This document shows, in pieces, positions 1 through 11,277 of a stretch of 32,353 nt of DNA (within the stretch, counting starts at the first letter, position 1; the number at the start of each line of letters is the position of its first letter). Under the pieces are notes generated by a model. That model made no database searches. It was not told the DNA's origin and saw only the letters and a program-made list of their open reading frames with translations. Origin of the DNA: Rubrivivax sp. Its GTDB lineage: Bacteria > Pseudomonadota > Gammaproteobacteria > Burkholderiales > Burkholderiaceae_C. The stretch covers positions 1 through 32,353 of the forward strand of contig JAEUPB010000017.1 of assembly GCA_016789955.1 (NCBI GenBank), given 5' to 3'. Position numbers and translations under genes: made by a program.

Positions 1-1
1 G

Positions 2-4120
<4,119 letters not shown>

Positions 4121-4131
4121 AGGCCGCAGGG

Positions 4132-4137
4132 CACAAT
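4132..4137 (+). promoter_or_regulatory. -10-like box just upstream of ftsB
   Basis: CACAAT matches four of six positions of the sigma-70 -10 consensus and ends 11 nt before the ftsB ATG, which would give a leader of only about 5 nt. No convincing -35 is visible. It resembles boxes at several other genes in the window. Confidence 0.35.
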
Positions 4138-4148
4138 CCTCGCCCACC

Positions 4149-4427
4149 ATGCGCCTGCTCACCGTCACGCTCGCCGGCCTCATCGGGCTCGCGCAGGCGA
4201 GCCTGTGGTTCGGCAAGGGCAGCATGCCGGCGGTGATGCACCTGGAGCGCCAGTTGCAAGCGCAGCTCTCGGTGAACGAGGTGGCGCGGCAGCGCAATGC
4301 GCGCGTGGTGGCCGAGGTCGGCGACCTGCGCGAGGGCCTCGAGATGGTCGAGGAGACCGCGCGCCGCGAGCTGGGCATGGTCCAGCCCGACGAGGTGCTG
4401 GTGCAGTACACCGCCGCGCGCAAGTGA
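4149..4427 (+). CDS. ftsB: Cell division protein FtsB
   Basis: A 92-residue bitopic inner-membrane protein of the divisome, where FtsB partners FtsL and FtsQ to activate septal peptidoglycan synthesis. The sequence shows an N-terminal membrane segment (about residues 3-20) followed by the family motif SLWFGKG, then a coiled-coil region (QLQAQLSVNEVARQRNA and onwards). The conserved stretch ETARRELGMVQPDEVLVQY, near the C-terminus, binds FtsQ in characterised proteins. Position directly after eno supports the call. The ATG at 4149 puts the membrane segment at the extreme N-terminus as expected. The pnuC start follows 13 nt after the stop. Confidence 0.93.
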   Translation: MRLLTVTLAGLIGLAQASLWFGKGSMPAVMHLERQLQAQLSVNEVARQRNARVVAEVGDLREGLEMVEETARRELGMVQPDEVLVQYTAARK

Positions 4428-4440
4428 TCCGCTGCTGACG

Positions 4441-5070
4441 ATGGATGCGCTGCTCGGCGCGGCGGCGCCCCTGCTCGCCGAGGCCTTCACGCTGTGGGGC
4501 AGCCCGACCACCTGGCTGGAGGTGCTCGCGTGCGCGCTCGCTTTGGCGATGGTGCTGGCCAACATGCGCGTGGCCCCGGTGGCCTGGCCGCTGGCCATCG
4601 CCAGTTCGCTGCTCTATGCGCTGCTGTTCGCCAGCAGCCGGCTGTACGGCGAGGCCTCGCTGCAGCTGGTGTTCGTGGCGGTGTCGTGCTGGGGCTGGTG
4701 GCAATGGCTGCGCGGCCACGGCGACGACGGTGCGCCGCTGCGGGTACACCGGCTGACGGCACGCCAGCGGGCGCTGGCGGCGGCGGCCACGCTCGCCGCC
4801 TGGCCGCTGCTGGCGGTGGTGCTGGCCCGCGGCACCGACAGCGACGTGCCCTGGCTCGACGCGCTGCCCACCGTGGCCAGCGTCACCGGGCAGCTGCTGC
4901 TGGCGCGCAAGGCGATCGAGAACTGGCCGGTGTGGCTGGCGGTGAACGTCGTCAGCATCGGGCTCTTCGCCGTGAAGGCGCTGTGGCTGACGGTGATCCT
5001 TTACGCCCTCTTCGCGGTGCTGTCGGCCGTCGGCTGGCGTGCCTGGCAGCGACTGGCGGCCGCGCCGTGA
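4441..5070 (+). CDS. pnuC: PnuC-type nicotinamide riboside / vitamin transporter
   Basis: A 209-residue integral membrane protein of the PnuC family, facilitated transporters for nicotinamide riboside or related vitamins. It has six to seven hydrophobic segments, and the tryptophan-rich signature SCWGWWQWLRG near residue 80. Later motifs are LLLARKAIENWPVW and NVVSIGLF, which line the substrate site in known members. The frame is open upstream, but the ATG at 4441 starts the protein at the first helix, 13 nt after ftsB. The last four bases overlap the GTG start of a NadR-like kinase gene. That neighbour could trap the substrate by phosphorylation, favouring nicotinamide riboside over thiamin or riboflavin; substrate is inferred. 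Confidence 0.9.
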   Translation: MDALLGAAAPLLAEAFTLWGSPTTWLEVLACALALAMVLANMRVAPVAWPLAIASSLLYALLFASSRLYGEASLQLVFVAVSCWGWWQWLRGHGDDGAPLRVHRLTARQRALAAAATLAAWPLLAVVLARGTDSDVPWLDALPTVASVTGQLLLARKAIENWPVWLAVNVVSIGLFAVKALWLTVILYALFAVLSAVGWRAWQRLAAAP

Positions 5071-5726
5071 TCGTCGCGATCATCGGTGCCGAGAGCACCG
5101 GCAAGAGCACGCTCGCCACCGCGCTGGCCGAGCGCGTGCGCACGCTCGCCGGACTGCGCTGCACCTGGGTGCCCGAGCACCTGCGACGCTGGTGCGACGA
5201 ACGCGGCCGCACGCCGCGGGCCGACGAGCAGGCGTCGATCGCCGATGCCCAGGCGGCCGCGATCGACGCCGCCGCCGCCGCGCACGATGTCGTGATCGCC
5301 GACACCACGCCGCTGATGACGGCGGTCTACAGCCGCATGCTCTTCGGCGACGACTCGCTGGTGGCCGACGCGATCGCCTTCCAGCGCCGCTGCGCCGTCA
5401 CGCTGCTGACGGCGCTGGACCTGCCGTGGGAGCCCGACGGACTGCAGCGCGACGGCGAGCATGTGCGCGAGCCGGTCGACGGCCACCTGCGGGCGCTGCT
5501 GTCCACGCACGGCCTGGGGTGGTCGGTGGTGGCAGGCCGCGGGCCGGCGCGGGCCGATGCGGCGCTGGACGCCCTCTCGCCGCTGCTGGCGGCACGCGGC
5601 GCCGACCTGCGGGCCCGCCTGGCCGTACGCAACGCCGACCCGTCGGCCGCCCGCTGGACCTGCGTGCGCTGCGACGACCCCGGTTGCGAGCACCGCAGCT
5701 GGCGGCTGGCGCGCGGCGGGGCGTAG
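5067..5726 (+). CDS. NadR-like P-loop kinase (probable nicotinamide riboside kinase)
   Basis: A 219-residue protein resembling the C-terminal kinase domain of NadR. It starts at a GTG overlapping the pnuC stop (GTGA), immediately giving IVAIIGAESTGKST, with the Walker A motif GAESTGKST at residues 7-15. Further family features are WVPEHLRRWCDERGR and the stretch HDVVIADTTPLMTAVYS. It lacks the N-terminal helix-turn-helix and adenylyltransferase domains of E. coli NadR, so at most it phosphorylates the imported nucleoside to NMN. The C-terminus has Cys199, Cys202, Cys207 and His209 (CVRCDDPGCEH), which could bind zinc. Coupling to pnuC strongly suggests uptake plus trapping. Substrate identity is inferred. 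Confidence 0.82.
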   Translation: MIVAIIGAESTGKSTLATALAERVRTLAGLRCTWVPEHLRRWCDERGRTPRADEQASIADAQAAAIDAAAAAHDVVIADTTPLMTAVYSRMLFGDDSLVADAIAFQRRCAVTLLTALDLPWEPDGLQRDGEHVREPVDGHLRALLSTHGLGWSVVAGRGPARADAALDALSPLLAARGADLRARLAVRNADPSAARWTCVRCDDPGCEHRSWRLARGGA

Positions 5727-5732
5727 CCGGCC

Positions 5733-5761
5733 GTCGGCGCCGCACCGATCAGGGCGCCGAC
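5733..5761. terminator. Inverted repeat between converging genes, possible terminator
   Basis: GTCGGCGCC (5733-5741) and GGCGCCGAC (5753-5761) form a perfect 9-bp stem with an 11-nt loop, spanning the stop codon of mtnN just after the kinase gene. There is no T-run on either side, so it is at best a weak, bidirectional terminator. Confidence 0.35.
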
Positions 5762-6441
5762 AGCGCCGATTCGACGATGCGCGCCGCCAGCGGCGCGGCC
5801 ACCTCGTTCAGGAAGCGCGGGAAGTCGACATGCGCGTCGTCGTCGGCACGGTCGGACACCGCGCGCACCACGGCCAGCGGCACGCCGAAGTCCAGGCACA
5901 CCTGCGCCACCGCGGCGCTCTCCATGTCCACCGCCAGCGCCTCGGGCAGCTCGCGCTGCAGCCGCGTGCTCTCGGCGGCCGACGACACGAAGCGGTCGCC
6001 GCTGACGATCAGGCCTTCGAGCGGCTCGCCATGCTCGCGCCGCACGGCGTCGGCGAGCCGGCGCGACCAGGCCGCATCCGCCGCCAGCCGCGAGACGCCG
6101 CGGCCCGGCAGTTCCCAGCGCGGGAAGATCGGCGACGCGTCGAGATCGTGCTGCAGGAAGCCGGTGCCCACCACCACGTCACCGACGCGCACGCCGGCCC
6201 CGATGCCGCCGGCCACGCCGGTGAACAGCAGCGCCGTCGCACCGTGGCGCTGCAGCAGCAGGGTGGCGGTGATCGCCGCGGCCACCTTGCCGATGCCCGA
6301 CAGCACCAGCACCACGTCGCGGCCGGCCAAGCGCCCGTGGTGCCAGTCGCGCCCGGCGTGGCGCTCGCGGCGGTGCGCCTGCAGCCGCGCCAGCAAGGCC
6401 GCCTGCTCCTCGGGCATCGCGCTGACGATCGCCAGCGTCAT
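5749..6441 (-). CDS. mtnN: 5'-methylthioadenosine / S-adenosylhomocysteine nucleosidase
   Basis: Hydrolyses methylthioadenosine and S-adenosylhomocysteine, removing inhibitory by-products of SAM-dependent reactions. The 230-residue protein begins TLAIVSAMPEEQAAL, with Glu12 of the active site. It continues with SGIGKVAAA, GVAGGIGAGVRVGDVVVG, ISGDRFV-like VSGDRFV, VDMESAAVAQ (Glu174) and VSDRADDDA (catalytic Asp197). Numbering coincides with that of the E. coli enzyme. The frame is open far upstream, but the ATG at 6441 overlaps the stop of the preceding membrane-protein gene (ATGA), giving the correct family length. It converges on the NadR-like kinase gene with 22 nt between the stops. Confidence 0.95.
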   Translation of the reverse strand: MTLAIVSAMPEEQAALLARLQAHRRERHAGRDWHHGRLAGRDVVLVLSGIGKVAAAITATLLLQRHGATALLFTGVAGGIGAGVRVGDVVVGTGFLQHDLDASPIFPRWELPGRGVSRLAADAAWSRRLADAVRREHGEPLEGLIVSGDRFVSSAAESTRLQRELPEALAVDMESAAVAQVCLDFGVPLAVVRAVSDRADDDAHVDFPRFLNEVAAPLAARIVESALSAP

Positions 6442-6884
6442 CGCCACACGCCCGCGGCCACGACGATGACCGTGCCGATCACGAGGTTCACCAGCACCCA
6501 CGCGCGGATCGGCACGAGGTGCGCCGCCGCATCGGCCGGCGCGCCACGGTCCAGCGCGGCGCACAGCCGCGGGTAGAGCGCGTGGCGGATGCCGCCGAAG
6601 ATCACCAGCATCACGAGGCCCCCAACGAGCATCAGCCACAGCGACGGCGCCAGCGTCCAGCCGCGACGGGCCGCCATCGCCAACCCGGTCCCGACCGCGA
6701 TCAGCGCCGCGCCCGCGACCCACGCGAAGAAGCGCCCCAGCACCGCCCGCATCAGCGCGAGGCGCTGCGGCGGCGGCTCGATCACCGCGAGCGAGGGCCG
6801 CAGGCAGAAGTGCGCGAACACCATGCCGCCGATCCACACGATGGCGGCCAGCAGGTGCGCCGTTCTCAGCAGGGCGTCGAGCAT
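6438..6884 (-). CDS. CopD-like integral membrane protein
   Basis: A 148-residue protein with four predicted membrane helices, beginning LDALLRTAHLLAAIVWIGGM and continuing VFAHFCLRPSL. This His-containing first helix with an IWIGG-like motif is typical of the CopD/DUF2269-like group, some of which are linked to copper or haem; the role of this one is unknown. Other helices include WLMLVGGLVMLVIFGGI and WVLVNLVIGTVIVVAAG. An in-frame extension upstream is possible, but the ATG at 6884 starts just before helix one and 6 nt after a CACAAT box. The last four bases overlap mtnN (ATGA), so the two are coupled even though no functional link is obvious. Confidence 0.78.
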   Translation of the reverse strand: MLDALLRTAHLLAAIVWIGGMVFAHFCLRPSLAVIEPPPQRLALMRAVLGRFFAWVAGAALIAVGTGLAMAARRGWTLAPSLWLMLVGGLVMLVIFGGIRHALYPRLCAALDRGAPADAAAHLVPIRAWVLVNLVIGTVIVVAAGVWR

Positions 6885-6890
6885 CGGGGC

Positions 6891-6896
6891 ATTGTG
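6891..6896 (-). promoter_or_regulatory. -10-like box directly before the CopD-like gene
   Basis: On the minus strand CACAAT is followed by 6 nt and then the ATG, so a transcript initiated from it would start at or next to the start codon. No -35 with normal spacing is seen. It lies in the 34-nt gap behind the SRPBCC gene. Confidence 0.4.
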
Positions 6897-6918
6897 CGGG
6901 CGGCAAGGGCCCGCCGTG

Positions 6919-7437
6919 TCAGCGGGCGGAATCGCCGCTGCCCTCGGGCGCGCGGCCATGCGCCTGCAGCCGGTACGACGACAGCAGGTCGCCCCACCAC
7001 AGCCCGAGTCCGCGCAGGAACGCCGCCCGGGCCCGGCCGTGGCGCACGGGATGGTCCTCCGGGATCGCAGCCCAACCCCGGTGCACCACCCGCACCTGCG
7101 TGCCCTCCTCGCGCGGCTCGAAGTGCACGAGCACCTCGGTCTGCTGCTCCCGCGTGAAGGTCGTGCTGCACCAGGTGAACGCGACGTGGTGCGGCGGCTG
7201 CCAGGCCGTCACGCGCCCCACCTCGACCAGGTGCCCGCCCATGTCCTCGAACAATCGGCCGCCGACGCCGGCTTCCAGGTGCATCAGGCTCGCCGCGGCA
7301 CCCGCGTTGCGATAGCGTACGCCGCGCCGCCACCAGGCATCCAGCCGGGTCGTGAAGAGCTCGAAGGCCCGCTCGCACGGCACCCGCACGTGCACCTCGG
7401 CGCGCACCTCGTCGCCCGCGGGCCGTTCCGGCGTCAT
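6919..7437 (-). CDS. SRPBCC / AHSA1-like domain protein
   Basis: A 172-residue protein with the START-like fold of the SRPBCC superfamily. Visible features are the opening strand VRAEVHVRVPCERAFELFT, the WW-containing LDAWWRRGVRYR, GGRLFEDMGG, RVTAWQPPHHVAFTW and the late helix AFLRGLGLWWGDLLSSY. Such domains bind hydrophobic ligands in a deep cavity; when encoded beside an ArsR regulator they are usually called activator of Hsp90 ATPase-like, without proven function. The frame is open further upstream, but the ATG at 7437 overlaps the ArsR stop (ATGA), which decides the start. It is the third gene of a VOC-ArsR-SRPBCC unit. Its ligand cannot be told from sequence. Confidence 0.83.
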   Translation of the reverse strand: MTPERPAGDEVRAEVHVRVPCERAFELFTTRLDAWWRRGVRYRNAGAAASLMHLEAGVGGRLFEDMGGHLVEVGRVTAWQPPHHVAFTWCSTTFTREQQTEVLVHFEPREEGTQVRVVHRGWAAIPEDHPVRHGRARAAFLRGLGLWWGDLLSSYRLQAHGRAPEGSGDSAR

Positions 7438-7868
7438 CTCGGGCGTCTCGTTCGGCCCGCGCCCGGTGTCCGCGGGTCTTCCGGCGGCGCGGCTTGCGGC
7501 ACCGCCGGCCATGTCGGCGCCGGGCCTGGTCGCGGCATCGCTGCCACACCCTCGGCGTAGTCGCGGAACGCAGCCAAGTGCTCGCCCCAGGCCTGCTCCA
7601 CCTCGGCGAGCCAGCCCCGCACCGGCTCCAGCGCCAAGGGGGCAAGCCGGTACACGCGCACACGCGCGTCGGCCTCGACGCCTTCATCGGTGACCACGCC
7701 GGCCCGCTTCAGCACACGCAGGTGGCGGCTGAGCGCGGGAGCGCTGGCGCCGACGCGCGTGGCGAGTTCGCCCGCCCGCAAGGGTGCGCGCACCAGCGCG
7801 CGCACGACCGCACGCCTCGTCGGATCCGCCAGCGCGGCGAACGCGAGGTCCTCGGCCGCCGCGGTCAC
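7434..7868 (-). CDS. ArsR-family transcriptional regulator
   Basis: A 144-residue winged-helix repressor-type protein. The DNA-binding domain runs from about residue 5 (DLAFAALADPTRRAVVRALV) through the helix-turn-helix ELATRVGASAPALSRHLRVLKRAGVV to the wing RVRVYRLAPLALEPVRGWL. The ALSRHL motif is the hallmark of the family. No metal-binding cysteine motif such as CVC is visible, so it is probably not a metal sensor. The C-terminal 30 residues are rich in Pro and Arg and look disordered. A GTG start at 7868 overlaps the VOC stop (GTGA), and the gene end overlaps the SRPBCC start (ATGA). It probably regulates this operon, perhaps through the repeats at 8345-8393. Confidence 0.88.
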   Translation of the reverse strand: MTAAAEDLAFAALADPTRRAVVRALVRAPLRAGELATRVGASAPALSRHLRVLKRAGVVTDEGVEADARVRVYRLAPLALEPVRGWLAEVEQAWGEHLAAFRDYAEGVAAMPRPGPAPTWPAVPQAAPPEDPRTPGAGRTRRPR

Positions 7869-8326
7869 CGCGCCGCCGCCGGCGGATTGCGCAGCCGCTG
7901 CGTCACCCACCACAGGTGCCCTTCGGGATCGAGCGCGCCGTAGCTGCGATCGGCCCAGTAGTCGTCGCCGTAGTCGTGCACCGCGGGCTCCTCGACGATC
8001 ACCGCGCCGGCCGCGCGGGCGCGTGCGCAATGCGCGTCGGCGTCGTCGACGAAGAACATCAACGTCTGCGTGCCCTGGCCGCCGAGCGAAGCCGGACTGC
8101 GAAGCGAGCGCTTCCATACACGCTCGGATGCAGGGTCCTCCTGCGAGACCATCAGCAGGCCGTCGCCGTACTCCATCTCGCAATGCTCGACGCGGCCGCC
8201 CTCGCCTTCGACGCGGAGGCGCACGGTGAAGCCGAAGGCGCGGCCGAGCCAGTCGATCGCCGCGGACGCGTCGCGGTAGACGGCGCAACTCGAGAAGCGG
8301 GGCCAGTCGGGTGGGGTGGGTTGCAT
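7865..8326 (-). CDS. VOC (glyoxalase/bleomycin-resistance-like) family protein
   Basis: A 153-residue member of the vicinal oxygen chelate superfamily, PhnB/COG2764-like. Two beta-alpha-beta-beta-beta repeats can be followed: FSSCAVYRDASAAIDWLGRAFG, VEHCEMEYGDGLLMVSQED, then TLMFFVDDADAHCARARAAGA and ALDPEGHLWWV. The GHLWWV ending carries the typical second-repeat residues, but it is unclear whether a full metal site is present. Members of this subgroup rarely have proven substrates; antibiotic or small-molecule binding is possible. It is the first gene of the VOC-ArsR-SRPBCC unit and has a sigma-70-like promoter 38 nt and more upstream. A GGAG lies about 10 nt before the ATG. Confidence 0.85.
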   Translation of the reverse strand: MQPTPPDWPRFSSCAVYRDASAAIDWLGRAFGFTVRLRVEGEGGRVEHCEMEYGDGLLMVSQEDPASERVWKRSLRSPASLGGQGTQTLMFFVDDADAHCARARAAGAVIVEEPAVHDYGDDYWADRSYGALDPEGHLWWVTQRLRNPPAAAR

Positions 8327-8344
8327 GGGTGGCGGTCTCCAAAA

Positions 8345-8393
8345 CTAGTTAACGAACTTGCCAATGATTGCCTCGCTCTGCAATCTAGTCAAC
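8345..8393. repeat. Direct repeat CTAGTYAAC flanking the VOC-ArsR promoter
   Basis: CTAGTTAAC (8345-8353) and CTAGTCAAC (8385-8393) are 9-mers differing at one base, 40 bp apart start to start. The first also lies in the palindromes AACTAGTT and GTTAAC. The second overlaps the -35 box of the VOC promoter and the first lies just beyond its expected start point. This is a plausible operator pair for the ArsR protein, though ArsR sites are more often inverted repeats. Confidence 0.45.
8364..8392 (-). promoter_or_regulatory. Sigma-70-type promoter of the VOC-ArsR-SRPBCC operon
   Basis: Read on the minus strand: TTGACT (8392-8387), a 17-bp spacer, then AATCAT (8369-8364). The -35 matches five of six consensus bases, the -10 four of six, and the spacer is optimal. 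The stretch is strikingly AT-rich for this window. The predicted start lies near 8357, giving a leader of about 30 nt to the VOC ATG. Confidence 0.6.
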
Positions 8394-8478
8394 CGCTCCG
8401 ACGCGGAACGCAGGCGGAACGCGTGGCCGCGCACAGTGCCGCCGCGCACCCCCCTCCGCCACCACCTGGACCTCCGCC

Positions 8479-9072
8479 ATGCCCACCGCCCCGAGCTTCG
8501 ATCCGACCGCTTCCGCAGCAGGCCGCCGCCAGTGCCTGCGCCCCACCCCGGCCATGGGCTGGGGACTGGCGACGCTGGCGGCATTGACCCTGCTCGCCTC
8601 CGGCTGCACGCAGCCCCGCGCCTCCGAGGTGCCCGCGGCGCTGGCGCCGCCGGCCGAACAGCGCTACGCGATGTCCGTCACGGCGCGCGGGGTGCAGGTC
8701 TACGAATGCCGCATCTCCGCCGACGGCAGCGCCGCCTGGACCTTCGTGGCGCCCGAAGCAGAGCTGTACGACGCGAGCGGCGCTGCCATGGGCCGCCACG
8801 GTGCCGGCCCGCACTGGGAAGCCGCCGACGGCAGCCGCATCACCGGCCAGGTGCGGGCACGCGCCGACGCCCCGGCGCCCGGAGCGATCCCGTGGCTGCT
8901 GCTGTCGACCACCCCGAGCGGGCCGCAAGGCACCTTCGCCCGCGTGCGCAGCGTGCAGCGCATCGACACTGCCGGTGGCGCGTCGCCCACGTCGCCCTGC
9001 ACCCGGGAATCGGTGGGCGCGGTCGCGCGCATCCCCTACACCGCCCGGTACCGGCTGTACGCGCCGGTCTGA
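8479..9072 (+). CDS. DUF3455 family lipoprotein
   Basis: A 197-residue protein with an N-terminal signal: arginines before a hydrophobic run (WGLATLAALTLLASGC) ending in a lipobox with Cys43, so it is probably a lipoprotein. The rest matches the DUF3455 pattern: GVQVYECRI, AWTFVAPEAELYD, GPHWEAADGS, VPWLLL-like IPWLLLSTTP and a C-terminal YTARYRLYAP, with a GxFARVRSVQRIDTAGG stretch. The function of DUF3455 is unknown. A later ATG at 8554 would still encode the hydrophobic run but lose the positive n-region, so 8479 is preferred. It stands alone, divergent from the VOC operon and convergent with the histidine kinase gene, 20 nt between stops. Confidence 0.82.
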   Translation: MPTAPSFDPTASAAGRRQCLRPTPAMGWGLATLAALTLLASGCTQPRASEVPAALAPPAEQRYAMSVTARGVQVYECRISADGSAAWTFVAPEAELYDASGAAMGRHGAGPHWEAADGSRITGQVRARADAPAPGAIPWLLLSTTPSGPQGTFARVRSVQRIDTAGGASPTSPCTRESVGAVARIPYTARYRLYAPV

Positions 9073-9092
9073 GGCGCACGCACCACGCCCGG

Positions 9093-11270
9093 TCACCCCA
9101 CCACCGGCAGCCGCACGACGAACTCGACGCCGTCGTCGGCATTGCGCGCCCCGATCGTGCCGCCCATCTTCGCGAGGTAGGTGCGGGCCACGAACAGCCC
9201 TTGCCCGCGGCGCTCGGCGCCGGCGCCGACGTCGGCCGCGGAGTCGACGCCCGACACGCCGTACTCGAAGATGCGGTCGAGCATCCCCGGCTGGATGCGG
9301 CTACCGCGGTTGTGCACCGTCAGCTCGGCCATCGCGCCGTCGCGGACGAGTCGCATCGTGATCGGTGTGCCGGGCTCGCGATGACGGTCGGCATTGCGCA
9401 GCACATGGGCCACGGCGTCCTCGAGCGAATGCACGTCGCCGCGCACCGGCACCGGCTGGCCCGGCGAGAGGTAGGCCACGTCGTGCAGCGCCGCGTAGGC
9501 GGCGTTGGCGGCCACGTCGCGCAGGAAGGCGTCGAGGTCCATCGCGGCGAGATCCAGCGACGCCGCGGCGATCGCCTCGCTCGGAGGCGCGCTGCCGTAG
9601 AGCACGCGCACCGCCTGCTGCATGCGCTGCACGTAGCGGCGGCTCGGGTCGTCGCCGCGCCCGTGCAGCGCCAGCAGCGATTGCAGCGGCGACATGATCT
9701 CGTGCCCCACCGCATGCCACAGCTCGCGCTGCTGCGCGGCGCGCACGTGCTCGAGCCGCACGCCTTCGCGCACGCGCGCCAGCAGTTCGCCCAGCGTGCC
9801 GGCGAGGATGCCGAGTTCGTCGGGCCCGCGCAGGTCGGCCACCTCGAGGTCGCCCAGCGGCGGTTCGGGCTGCGCATCGCGCAGGCGGTGGCTGAGCGTG
9901 GCCGCGCGCCGCGTGAGGATGGCCATGCGGCGCATCAACCCGATCTCGATGAGCAGCCAGCCCAGCGCCAGTGCGCCGAGCATCGCGCCGACGAACCATG
10001 CCAGCCGCGTGGCCGTGGCCCCGAGGCTGCGGTCCACGCTCGCGGGATCGCCCTCCAGCCGCACGCGGAACGATCCGACCGGCGTGCGAACCTCGTCGTC
10101 GGCACGCACGGGCATGCCTGCGCCGTGTGCCGGCTGCCCATCGGCCACCGGCAGATGATCGATCAGCCGCACGAGCCATGGCGAAGAGGTTGCGGCCGAG
10201 CCGTCGTCGGCGCCGCGCAAGGTGCGCAGCAGGCTCGCACCGGGCGCCGGGCCGCTCCCGCCGCCGAGCCGCTCGATGGTGAGCGTCTCTCCCGCACCGA
10301 GGCGGGCCGCGAGATCCTGCAGCGCGAACGGCGCCTGCGCGCCGGGCGCCACGCTGTCGAAGAGCACGCCGCCGCCCGGGGCCACCCACTGCAATCGCAG
10401 GCGCACCTGCGCCAGGTCGGGCGGCGGCCAAGTCCCCGGCAGCCGCTGCGCCAGCGCATCGCGCCACGGCTGCACCGGCACGCGGATCGACAGCAGCGTG
10501 CGCCGCGCGCAGTCGGGCAATGCGGCCTGCGCGTCGACGCACTCGCCGTCCTGCCACAGCCAGCCGCGGAAATCACGGTCGGGTCGCGCGCGGACGTCGA
10601 GCCGCTCGGCGGCTCCGGCAAAGCCGGTCAGCCGGCCGCGGAGCGCGCCGCCGATGCGCTGCGCCGGCGCGTCACCCGCGGCCTCGAACGCGGCCGTCCA
10701 CGCCTCGGCGATGCCACGAGCCTGCACGTCGATGCGGGCGCGGTGCACGGCATCGATCTCCAGCCCGCCGCGCTCGCGAGCGACGGCCGGCCGCGCATGG
10801 AAGCTCGCCACCAGGTACACGAAGCCGCCGGCCCAGCCGCCATGGCCCACGGCGGCGCAGAGCTGCGCGCCGCCCGGATACTGCAACGCGCAGCCGCTGG
10901 TCTCCACCGCCTGGCGCGCCTTGAACGGATCGTCGAAGTCGATCGCCGAGAAGGGCAGCAGCAAGGGTGCCAGCCCCGTGGCATCGGATGGGGCCGGCGC
11001 CACCGTGCCCGCGTTGAGCAACGCGAGCTGCCCGCTCGGGTGGCGCAGCTGCGCGACGATCGCCGCCAGCGTGCGCCCGAAGCCGTCGACGTAGCGCTGC
11101 CGGCTGCGCTGCTTCTCCTCGGCCAGCAGCGTCACCGCCAGCGCCAGCGTGGCCAGCGTCAGCAGCACGAACACGCCGCGCACCAGCAGCCGGCGCCGGA
11201 AGGCCGCCAGCGGCAACCGCGGCAGCGTCATCGCCGGCAGTGCCGACAGCGTCACGGGCCCCAGCTTCAC
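9093..11270 (-). CDS. Membrane sensor histidine kinase with large periplasmic domain
   Basis: A 725-residue sensor kinase. Order: membrane helix at about 32-50, an unusually large periplasmic region of roughly 370 residues with no fold I recognise, a second helix at about 421-442, a HAMP-like linker, the dimerisation domain with WHAVGHEIMSPLQ (phosphoacceptor His523), and an ATPase domain. The N-box is LRNADRH, the G1 box reads HNRGSRI (Asn instead of the usual Asp, as in a known subgroup), then IFEYGVSG and the G2 box RRGQGLF. The GTG at 11270 is chosen because GGGGTGA precedes it and it lies 7 nt after the regulator gene; the ATG at 11231 is the alternative. The signal is unknown. Confidence 0.88.
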   Translation of the reverse strand: MKLGPVTLSALPAMTLPRLPLAAFRRRLLVRGVFVLLTLATLALAVTLLAEEKQRSRQRYVDGFGRTLAAIVAQLRHPSGQLALLNAGTVAPAPSDATGLAPLLLPFSAIDFDDPFKARQAVETSGCALQYPGGAQLCAAVGHGGWAGGFVYLVASFHARPAVARERGGLEIDAVHRARIDVQARGIAEAWTAAFEAAGDAPAQRIGGALRGRLTGFAGAAERLDVRARPDRDFRGWLWQDGECVDAQAALPDCARRTLLSIRVPVQPWRDALAQRLPGTWPPPDLAQVRLRLQWVAPGGGVLFDSVAPGAQAPFALQDLAARLGAGETLTIERLGGGSGPAPGASLLRTLRGADDGSAATSSPWLVRLIDHLPVADGQPAHGAGMPVRADDEVRTPVGSFRVRLEGDPASVDRSLGATATRLAWFVGAMLGALALGWLLIEIGLMRRMAILTRRAATLSHRLRDAQPEPPLGDLEVADLRGPDELGILAGTLGELLARVREGVRLEHVRAAQQRELWHAVGHEIMSPLQSLLALHGRGDDPSRRYVQRMQQAVRVLYGSAPPSEAIAAASLDLAAMDLDAFLRDVAANAAYAALHDVAYLSPGQPVPVRGDVHSLEDAVAHVLRNADRHREPGTPITMRLVRDGAMAELTVHNRGSRIQPGMLDRIFEYGVSGVDSAADVGAGAERRGQGLFVARTYLAKMGGTIGARNADDGVEFVVRLPVVG

Positions 11271-11277
11271 GCCGAAC

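Noticed and set aside
5067-5726. Full bifunctional NadR
   Set aside because: The protein begins directly with the kinase P-loop; adenylyltransferase and DNA-binding domains are absent.
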